Source: a virus
IMG/VR virus record: IMGVR_UViG_3300042923_000221
Coordinates: 1-46,858 of that record
Length of the DNA stretch: 46,858 bases
Reading direction: 5' to 3' (one strand)
Shown: positions 41,270-46,858 of the stretch, piece after piece
How the letters are laid out: the number at the start of each line of letters is the position of its first letter
Numbering within the stretch: the first letter of the stretch is position 1
Notes under the pieces: generated by a model
Told to the model about the DNA's origin: nothing
The model's database searches: none
Seen by the model: the letters and a program-made list of their open reading frames with translations, nothing else
Program-made: the position numbers and the translations under genes

Positions 41270-42232
41270 GTGGATTTGACAAACGCAACATTGCCTGAAC
41301 TGAAGGCACGCAAGAAAGAAGTGGAAGAGTTACTGGCAAGTGGGACAGTAACCGTAGAACTGACGGACGAGCGCAACCTGCTGATGAACAAAATCTCTGA
41401 AATGGGAGGCAATGAAGAAGAGTCTGTAGAGGATGAAACCGATCAAGTAGTGGTACGAGCCTTGGAAGAGATCGACCTGTTCGGCGTACCTCTTGGGATG
41501 TACTTCGCAGATGTGACGGATCACATTGCTGTACGGACGGTAGTGCTGGCAAAGGTAAGACAGATACAAAATGATTTGGAAGAGTCGCAATTTGCAAACT
41601 ACAGCCAAACCGAAGAATACGAAAACAAGATTAGCGAACTGCAACGGCAGATCGAAGAACGGGATACACAGATCACCGAGCTTAAAGCGGAGAAGTACGA
41701 AGTATCGCTGCTGGCTGAAGACCGCATGACACGCATTAACAACGCTTATAACGAGATTTTAGAAGCTAAGCAGACGATTGACGAGCTAAACGACAAACTG
41801 GCCGCAGCAACCGCTCCAAAGGCTCCTACACTAACGAACCTTGACGGTGCAGCAGGATATGTGAAGAAAGAAAAACGTGTGATCTACGATGTGCAGGAGA
41901 AAGGAAAGAACAAATTCACTGCGAAGTACGCTGACACCGACGAAGAGTTTGAAGATTATACAATCTACATGGACGGGAAATACCGTGTGGTGGAAAAGGC
42001 TGACGCCGACACGTTTCGTCAACTCTACTTGGACCAACACCCTACGCCGATGGTTGAAACTGCCCCCGAGGTAGAACCAACCGCGCCTCCCATTCGTGAA
42101 GAAGACGCAGCAGAGCTTGGATTGGATCAAGAAAACACTGGTGTGGAAGTGGCAGGACAAGCAGTTACGAGAGCCGAATTTACCGCACTCGAAGCCGAAG
42201 TCTTTGCCATCAAAGCAAGACTTAATCTATAA
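41270..42232 (+). CDS. large coiled-coil protein, unknown (320 aa)
   Basis: GTG start with SD GGGGAGAT. Acidic N-terminus (ERNLLMNKISEMGGNEEES), then long heptads (residues 115-180: ISELQRQIEERDTQITELKAE), a beta-rich section (VIYDVQEKGKNKFTAKYAD) and an acidic Pro-rich tail. Not like known virion parts. May be a middle-gene product working with the late regulator downstream. Confidence 0.7.
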   Translation: MDLTNATLPELKARKKEVEELLASGTVTVELTDERNLLMNKISEMGGNEEESVEDETDQVVVRALEEIDLFGVPLGMYFADVTDHIAVRTVVLAKVRQIQNDLEESQFANYSQTEEYENKISELQRQIEERDTQITELKAEKYEVSLLAEDRMTRINNAYNEILEAKQTIDELNDKLAAATAPKAPTLTNLDGAAGYVKKEKRVIYDVQEKGKNKFTAKYADTDEEFEDYTIYMDGKYRVVEKADADTFRQLYLDQHPTPMVETAPEVEPTAPPIREEDAAELGLDQENTGVEVAGQAVTRAEFTALEAEVFAIKARLNL

Positions 42233-42272
42233 GAAATTGGACGAGCCATGAACCTATAGGGGAGGTTACAAC

Positions 42273-42662
42273 ATGGACTGGAAACAATCCTACAGTGACA
42301 TAAGCGCAGAACTGAGCATCCTACACTTACACGAGTTAGAGCTAAGGAAGCGCTGGGAGAAAGCAAGACAAGCCATGGACGAGCACATCCTGCCGCTGGA
42401 CAAGGCTTTAGAGTACTACAACAGAGCCGCAGAGATCCTAACGGCACATGTGGAAGAATGCGAGCGTGTAGAAGCCATTAAGCGGGAAATGGAGTCACAC
42501 ATGAGCAAGTTCAACACGTTGCCAAATGTAATAAAGTCCAAACGGCTGCAGGGCATGAGTTACAAGCAGATAGCGATTGAGACGGGTTACAGCGAGAGCC
42601 ACATTAGGAACACAATATGCAAAGAGTACAAACATAGTACACACAAAGGCGCTGCAATGTAG
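42273..42662 (+). CDS. late-gene regulator with sigma-region-4-like HTH
   Basis: 129 aa with SD GGGGAGG. Long N-terminal helix with Glu and Arg, then C-terminal HTH of the form VIKSKRLQGMSYKQIAIETG, then YSESHIRNTICKEYK, as in ArpU/RinA-type and sigma-4 regulators. Such proteins activate packaging and structural genes. It sits directly before the large RNA and the terminase genes, the classic place. Confidence 0.8.
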   Translation: MDWKQSYSDISAELSILHLHELELRKRWEKARQAMDEHILPLDKALEYYNRAAEILTAHVEECERVEAIKREMESHMSKFNTLPNVIKSKRLQGMSYKQIAIETGYSESHIRNTICKEYKHSTHKGAAM

Positions 42663-42772
42663 TAATATGAGAGAGTGAGGTAGTGAGACACGGTAACGGC
42701 CGAACCGCCCCTTGTCTTGCTACCTTGCCCACCTCATTCCTCCGGGGAGCAGCCGATGTTCCCCAAAACATC

Positions 42773-42865
42773 ATCGTTGTAGCTCAGTTGGTAGAGCGTG
42801 TCGCTAAACCGGATATGAATTAACCCGGAAGAGGCTTGTCGCTGGTTCAAGTCCAGTCAACGGTG
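42773..42865 (+). tRNA. aberrant tRNA-like fold, anticodon unclear
   Basis: Good acceptor ATCGTTG/CAACGGT, D-arm GCTC-AGTTGGTA-GAGC and T-arm GCTGG-TTCAAGT-CCAGT. The 43 bases between D and T arms do not make a standard anticodon arm. The best is GTGTC/GATAT with a 9-base loop and an irregular 24-base variable part containing a CCGG/CCGG option. No CCA encoded. It may be a decayed tRNA, a type II tRNA I cannot fold, or a tRNA mimic within the large RNA. Confidence 0.45.
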
Positions 42866-42872
42866 TACATGT

Positions 42873-42946
42873 GCTCACTTAACTCAGCCTGGTAGAGTAA
42901 TCGCCTTATATGCGATCAGTCGGTGGTTCAAGTCCATCAGTGAGTA
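42873..42946 (+). tRNA. tRNA-Ile, anticodon UAU
   Basis: Complete cloverleaf: acceptor GCTCACT/AGTGAGT (first pair G-T), D-arm ACTC/GAGT, anticodon stem ATCGC/GCGAT with loop CTTATAT (anticodon TAT at 42908-42910), five-base variable loop, T-arm GGTGG-TTCAAGT-CCATC, discriminator A. CCA must be added after transcription. Reads AUA directly, a rare codon normally read by lysidine tRNA. Confidence 0.85.
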
Positions 42947-43331
42947 TAAACTTGGGGCGTGGGCCGAACAAATTCGGCGGTGTAGATCCACGTAACGGCA
43001 TGAAGCGGCAACCGTTCACATTTATACGTTGAGTAAGGCGCTATAAAGACGGAACAAGTCACCAAAGCTGCATGAGAGTTGCAGTTAATAGCCCTTTACT
43101 GAGCGTGTAAACGTTCTAAGTTGACATGTGCGTTATGACGGTTAAGTTCCACTTAACTTAGTACATGTGGGCATGAATCATACTTGGGACTAGGCTAACC
43201 TGGGCCTGAGTGCATACTACGACTATTGCGAAATAGCGTATGGGGAACCTTATGTAGCTGGTGTGGATTATGTCCGGCGGGGACAAGGCAGAACACTTGA
43301 CGAGTGATAAGGGTTAGGGTGTTCAATCATT

Positions 43332-43362
43332 AAGAGTAGCAGATAACCCTGTTACTCTTTTT
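43332..43362 (+). terminator. terminator of the large RNA
   Basis: Ten-base stem AAGAGTAGCA/TGTTACTCTT (one G-T pair), eight-base loop and five T. It stops the large RNA before the terminase operon. Confidence 0.88.
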
Positions 43363-43387
43363 CCCGTAATCGCGCATAATTAAAGTT

Positions 43388-43416
43388 ATACGCACAAAAA
43401 CATACGCAAATACGTA
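43388..43416 (+). repeat. three heptamer repeats upstream of terS
   Basis: ATACGCA at 43388 and 43402 and ATACGTA at 43410 (14 and 8 bases apart). They lie in the 120-base gap between the terminator and the late operon, where an activator site is expected. Confidence 0.5.
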
Positions 43417-43485
43417 ATTGTTGAAAAGTTAAGTGTCCCAAAAAGCGGGTGTTATATCGTAAATACGGCAGAAAAGGTGAAAATC

Positions 43486-43563
43486 ATGCCCTGGTGGTGC
43501 TATTGGCTACTGAGTGACTTAGCAATCATGCTGCTAATATGGGGTAGAGAGGAACGGAGGTGA
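43486..43563 (+). CDS. 25-aa hydrophobic peptide before terS
   Basis: MPWWCYWLLSDLAIMLLIWG with SD AAAGGTG. One membrane helix. Its end carries the terS SD. Real expression plausible; function unknown. Confidence 0.5.
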   Translation: MPWWCYWLLSDLAIMLLIWGREERR

Positions 43564-43568
43564 AGAAG

Positions 43569-44054
43569 ATGGCAGGAGGAAGACCAAGCAGATACAAAGC
43601 AGAGTACGCGGAACAAGCTTACAAGTTCTGTTTGCTTGGTGCTGACGATAATAGGCTGGCTTCGATGTTTGATGTGGATGTGTCTACTGTTAATAGATGG
43701 AAGCTTGCACATGAAGAGTTTCGCGCGTCCATAAAAAGGGGCAAGGAAATTGCAGACGCTGAAATCGCTCATTCGTTGTATCACAGAGCCAAAGGATACA
43801 GCCACGAAGCGGTGAAGATATTCAATAATCAAGGTGAGATCATCAAAGAGAACTACATTGAACATTACCCACCGGATACAGGCGCGGCTATGGCATGGTT
43901 AAAGAACCGTGACCCGCAAAGATGGAGAGACAAGCAAGAAGTGGAACACAGCGGCGAAGTGAAACAGACCGTTAGCCACGATCTGAGGAAACTGTCACCA
44001 GAGGAGTTGAAGAACCTTGAGCAAATCCTTAGCAAAACTGCCGACACTGAATGA
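43569..44054 (+). CDS. terS: terminase small subunit
   Basis: 161 aa from ATG 43569 (GGAGG 9 bases upstream; the GTG at 43560 is abutting the SD). HTH near the N-terminus (LASMFDVDVSTVNRWKLAHE), then EIAHSLYHRAKGYSHEAVKI, HYPPDTGAAMAWLKNRDP, and WRDKQEVEHSGE, a pattern common in Terminase_2-like small subunits. Recognises the pac site and regulates the large subunit. Overlaps terL by 38 bases. Confidence 0.88.
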   Translation: MAGGRPSRYKAEYAEQAYKFCLLGADDNRLASMFDVDVSTVNRWKLAHEEFRASIKRGKEIADAEIAHSLYHRAKGYSHEAVKIFNNQGEIIKENYIEHYPPDTGAAMAWLKNRDPQRWRDKQEVEHSGEVKQTVSHDLRKLSPEELKNLEQILSKTADTE

Positions 44055-45552
44055 AGTCAAACAGGCTAGGGCTTATGTGGACTTCAGCTACTTTGTAGAC
44101 TATGACAGTGAGTATAGAGATCGAGAAGGCAAACACCTAGACGTGCTGGACGAAACACTGATGAAAGTCTCTACCGGTGAACTACGGCGCGTGATTGTGA
44201 CGATGCCGCCACGACATGGCAAGTCAGAACGGGTATCAAAGAAGTTTCCCGCTTGGCACGTAGGTAAGAATCCAGACGACGAAATCATATTAGCATCTTA
44301 CTCCATTGACCTCAGTAGAGGATTCAGCCGTATAGCCCGTGACACGCTTAGTGAGCAGGTGGACATCTTCGGGAGTGTCGTGGATCCCAACAACAAGAGC
44401 GCGGAATCCTGGAGCATTGAGGGCCATCGTGGAGGGGTAACAGCGGCAGGGGTAGGCGGTTCTATCACCGGTAAGGGCGCACGGATCGCCATCATTGACG
44501 ACCCTGTGAAGAACGCAGAGGAAGCTAATTCAGAAGTGATGCGAGAAAAGGTGTGGGAATGGTACACATCTACTCTGTACACTCGTTTAACACCAGATGG
44601 ACGTATCGTGGTCGTTATGACCCGCTGGCATGAAGACGACCTCGTAGGACGCTTACTCAAGAAAGAAGCAGACGAGTTAAAGGAAGGAACACACGAGGGC
44701 GAGCGTTGGACAGTGATCAACTTCCCGGCACTGGCAGAAGACAATGATTTCTTAGGCCGTGCTGCAGGAGAACCACTCTGGCCGGAGTTTGGCTTTGATG
44801 CTAAGCGTATGAGCCAGATCAAGTCCGATGTTGGCTCTTATGTATTCAATTCCTTGTATCAGCAGAGACCGAGTGCGGCAGGGGGAACCATTTTCCAGCG
44901 GAAGCATTTCAAATACTTTGCAGAGGAAACCAAGTATGTGTCCATGCAGTACTTCATTGTAGGGGATCGGCGATACGAGAAAGATCAGTGCCGCATCTTC
45001 CAAACCGTAGACACGGCAAACAGTGAGAAGACGATCAATGACTATTTCGCTGTAACAACGTTCTACATCACCCCAGATAACGACATACTGATCTACGATG
45101 TATACCGGACACATATCATCGGACCAGATCAAAAGCCGCTCATGAAGGAACTGAACCACCGCTACCGCCCATCATTCCAGGCGATAGAGGACAAGACCTT
45201 TGGAACAAACCTCATACAAGAAATGACCCGCGAGGGCATGACGGTCCTTCCGATCAAGGTCGATAAGGACAAGGTTACCCGTAGCTTACCCATAGCTGCA
45301 CGGTATGAGTCAGGGAAAGTGTACCACCGGGAGAACGCACCGTGGTTGACAGACTTTGAAGACGAGCTACTAAGCTTTCCCCGTGGTAAACATGACGACC
45401 AAGTCGACACCATCTCGATTGCCGGGGAGCTTGTGCATACAATGGTCTATGATGGTACACCGTGGACGGCATCACCAAACTACAAGGATAACAAAAACTT
45501 TGATGAAGACGATGACGAACCACAAACAGAAAGGGGCTGGGCCAACTGGTAA
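44017..45552 (+). CDS. terL: terminase large subunit
   Basis: 511 aa from TTG 44017 (SD GAGGAG). ATPase: Walker A MPPRHGKS (63-70), Walker B ARIAIIDDP (Asp161-Asp162), MTRWHEDDLVGRL (201-213, coupling motif). RNase H-like nuclease: Asp332 in QTVDTA, Glu391 in AIEDK, Asp461/464 in HDDQVD. Phage-type Terminase_6N/C plan, as in P22-like headful packagers. Its C-terminal bases also encode the start of a membrane protein in another frame. Confidence 0.95.
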   Translation: MSKSLAKLPTLNEVKQARAYVDFSYFVDYDSEYRDREGKHLDVLDETLMKVSTGELRRVIVTMPPRHGKSERVSKKFPAWHVGKNPDDEIILASYSIDLSRGFSRIARDTLSEQVDIFGSVVDPNNKSAESWSIEGHRGGVTAAGVGGSITGKGARIAIIDDPVKNAEEANSEVMREKVWEWYTSTLYTRLTPDGRIVVVMTRWHEDDLVGRLLKKEADELKEGTHEGERWTVINFPALAEDNDFLGRAAGEPLWPEFGFDAKRMSQIKSDVGSYVFNSLYQQRPSAAGGTIFQRKHFKYFAEETKYVSMQYFIVGDRRYEKDQCRIFQTVDTANSEKTINDYFAVTTFYITPDNDILIYDVYRTHIIGPDQKPLMKELNHRYRPSFQAIEDKTFGTNLIQEMTREGMTVLPIKVDKDKVTRSLPIAARYESGKVYHRENAPWLTDFEDELLSFPRGKHDDQVDTISIAGELVHTMVYDGTPWTASPNYKDNKNFDEDDDEPQTERGWANW

Positions 45553-45752
45553 CCATTGCACTCACTGTCACGATAGGCATTCTTGTGCTGTTCATCGGCT
45601 ATCAGATGCGTGTTATTGACCGCTTGACCGATAAGATCATGGCAAAGGACTATGTCGAATACAAGCAACTAGAAGCGCCTGTAACGCCTTTAGACCTGCC
45701 CAAGCATAAACCTAAGAGCTGGGCAGACGAAGTGCATACAGACGAAGATTAG
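45546..45752 (+). CDS. small membrane protein with non-standard start
   Basis: About 68 aa. The frame has no ATG, GTG or TTG before its transmembrane helix (VTIALTVTIGILVLFIGY), so the start must be CTG 45546 (9 bases after AGAAAGGGG) or ATT 45555; the first ATG (45606) lies past the helix. After the helix come RVIDRLTDKIMAKDYVEY and an acidic tail (SWADEVHTDED). It fills the gap between terL and portal and its end holds the portal SD. Confidence 0.65.
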   Translation: MVTIALTVTIGILVLFIGYQMRVIDRLTDKIMAKDYVEYKQLEAPVTPLDLPKHKPKSWADEVHTDED

Positions 45753-45762
45753 GAGGTGACGC

Positions 45763-46858
45763 ATGAGCCTATTGGAACGCACCAAAGAAAAGATTGTCGG
45801 AATCTTCGACATTGAGAACAAAAAGCCGATCATGGAGCCGATCAATACACCGGTACAACAAAAGATGCTGGATGTGGTCGATCAAGATTGGCAAGTCTAC
45901 AAAGAGTTTAAGCAAGACTTTGACGATCAATGTGAGCTGGAAAAACAGATCTATGCCGGGGACCACTGGAAAGACCTTCGCCCGGACAGCGCCATTAAGA
46001 TGCGTCCGAGTAACGTGGACAACATTGCCGGCGCGCAGATTGATGCCATCTTAGGCAAGATCACTGGCTGGGATCCGTTCCCGGACTTTGAAGCCCAAGA
46101 CGAACAGGATGAACAGAAAGCAAGGGACCTGAACGACTTCATCCCGTTTGAGCTGCGGCAGATTGGCTTTCGTACCAAGTATGGGCTGGCTGTAAAGAAT
46201 GCGGTGTTACATGGTCCGCTCATCATGCAGATGGCCTATGACCCTACCGTCGAAGGTGGACGAGGACAGAACCGCTATGACGGGCAGAACGATATCATCC
46301 CGGTCGAGCTGGACAACTTCTTCCCAGACCCGCGAGTGAGAGACTTCATCTATCTGCAGAAGATGGGCGCCATCATCAAACGGTTTCACCACACGATGGA
46401 GTACATCCGGGAACGGTGGGGAACGCAAGGCGATAAGGTATTTCAAGACAGCACATCCGGTGGAGATCACTCACAAAGCGACTTCAACCACACCGAATAC
46501 AGCAGCGGACAAGCCCACACATACCGCAACACTGCTGAGGTGCTGGAGTACTGGTACAGAGGGCTTCCCAAGGTCATAACGAAGGAAGACAAGGCACTGT
46601 TCGAGGAACAGGCACAGACGCTCCTGGAGAGCGGCAAGGACCCTTCTGAAACGGTCGCCAAGGTTGACGGCACGATGGAAGGCGTACACTGCATCTACAT
46701 TAGTACCAATGGTGTGTTCTTGGAGCACAAGGCGTATGTGTACGATCACGGTAAATATCCATTTAGCGCACGTACCATTTGCCCAATTGACGGTTACATA
46801 TGGGGCAAGGGCTTTATGCGAGACATGGTCAAGCCGCAGCAGATGTTGAACCGGTTCG
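45763..46858 (+). CDS. portal protein, N-terminal part (continues at base 1)
   Basis: Starts at ATG 45763 with strong SD AGGAGGTGAC and runs off the window end. Text such as QIYAGDHWKDLRPDSAIKM, PSNVDNIAGAQIDAILGKIT and NAVLHGPLIMQMAYDP follows P22-type portals (wing and stem start). The last 447 bases are a variant copy of the window's first 447, so the gene closes in frame onto 448-1427. Confidence 0.88.
   Translation, partial: MSLLERTKEKIVGIFDIENKKPIMEPINTPVQQKMLDVVDQDWQVYKEFKQDFDDQCELEKQIYAGDHWKDLRPDSAIKMRPSNVDNIAGAQIDAILGKITGWDPFPDFEAQDEQDEQKARDLNDFIPFELRQIGFRTKYGLAVKNAVLHGPLIMQMAYDPTVEGGRGQNRYDGQNDIIPVELDNFFPDPRVRDFIYLQKMGAIIKRFHHTMEYIRERWGTQGDKVFQDSTSGGDHSQSDFNHTEYSSGQAHTYRNTAEVLEYWYRGLPKVITKEDKALFEEQAQTLLESGKDPSETVAKVDGTMEGVHCIYISTNGVFLEHKAYVYDHGKYPFSARTICPIDGYIWGKGFMRDMVKPQQMLNRF
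46412..46858 (+). repeat. terminal overlap with window start (bases 1-447), 96% identical
   Basis: Same length, no indels; 19 substitutions all between positions 86 and 332 of the start copy, with 85 and 115 identical bases on the sides. 16 substitutions are silent in the portal frame; three give Asp/Glu, Val/Ile and Thr/Ser. It marks circular closure, with strain variation at the junction. Confidence 0.9.

Larger units (their letters stand above)
42665..43362 (+). ncRNA. large structured RNA with embedded tRNAs (GOLLD/ROOL-like candidate)
   Basis: About 700 bases without a credible gene but full of helices visible by eye: GGTAG/CTACC (42679/42720) with GAGAC/GTCTT inside it; CGCCCC (42706) with GGGGCG (42954), a long-range pairing that spans both tRNA-like folds; GCCGAA-caaa-TTCGGC (42963); GCTAT/ATAGC (43040/43088) enclosing CTGCA/TGCAG; GTTAAGT-tcc-ACTTAAC (43141); CATAC/GTATG (43213/43238) enclosing CTATT-GCGA-AATAG, a GNRA loop; TGTCC/GGACA (43271). 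It ends at an intrinsic terminator. Size, tRNA proximity and phage context match the GOLLD/ROOL class; membership is inference. Confidence 0.7.

Noticed and set aside
1-46858. Integrase, transposase or insertion sequence
   Set aside because: No tyrosine or serine recombinase motifs, DDE transposase or terminal inverted repeats were seen among the proteins.
46412-46858. Physical direct terminal repeat
   Set aside because: Copies differ at 19 sites and lie inside the portal gene; circular closure with allelic variation is simpler.

Overview
The window is essentially one complete tailed-phage genome, opened inside the portal gene. The last 447 bases (46412-46858) repeat the first 447 with 19 substitutions. 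The map therefore closes on itself at about 46.4 kb, and the portal gene is split between the two ends (45763-46858 joined to 1-1427, about 691 codons). Strong AGGAGG ribosome binding sites, TTG and GTG starts, Gp157/ERF/DnaB genes and copper-amine-oxidase-N-type domains all point to a Bacillota host. Paenibacillus or a relative is my best guess; this is inference and rests on no database match.

Morphology: the structural cassette runs TerS, TerL, portal, scaffold, decoration protein, HK97-fold capsid, adaptor, two receptor-binding proteins (a beta-helix spike and an SGNH hydrolase spike), a second adaptor, a P22 gp10/T7 gp12-like stabilisation protein, and then ejection proteins (415 aa, a lysozyme, 1577 aa). 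There is no tape measure, tail tube or tail-chaperone gene. This is the layout of a P22/T7-type podovirus, uncommon for a Bacillota host.

Layout: (1) 43.5-46.9 and 0-18.8 kb hold packaging, head, short tail and ejection genes, interrupted at 11.6-12.3 kb by a probable moron encoding a secreted protein. (2) 18.7-20.3 kb is lysis: a Zn amidase with an unusual N-terminal extension and a holin, closed by a terminator. (3) 20.3-22.7 kb is an accessory operon under its own TTGACA promoter: an XRE regulator, small proteins and a secreted trypsin-like protease. (4) 22.8-24.6 kb is a leftward block ending at a winged-helix replication-type protein. Four GAGTAAA-N5-TTTACTC palindromes lie just beyond that gene, and a small countertranscribed RNA is predicted over its leader. 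(5) 24.8-26.9 kb encodes a small membrane protein, an FtsK-type ATPase and a replication-relaxation family protein. Together with (4) this looks like a plasmid or ICE module, and no integrase is visible. (6) 27-41.2 kb is the early region: many small proteins, Gp157, ERF annealing protein, HNH nucleases, a dUTPase with a zinc insertion, replisome organiser, DnaB helicase, AEP-type primase and a RuvC-like resolvase. (7) 41.2-42.7 kb holds a coiled-coil protein and a sigma-region-4-like late regulator. (8) 42.66-43.49 kb is an 820-base protein-free stretch that reads as a large structured RNA with an embedded tRNA-Ile(UAU) and a second, aberrant tRNA-like fold, closed by a strong terminator just before the terminase genes.

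How it fits together (inference): the phage seems able to replicate with host polymerase using its own loader, helicase, primase and annealase. It packages by a P22-like terminase and may persist extrachromosomally through the Rep-like/FtsK module. The giant RNA sits at the early-to-late boundary, where GOLLD/ROOL-type phage RNAs would be a natural comparison. All calls come from reading the sequence; no search, fold or alignment program was run.
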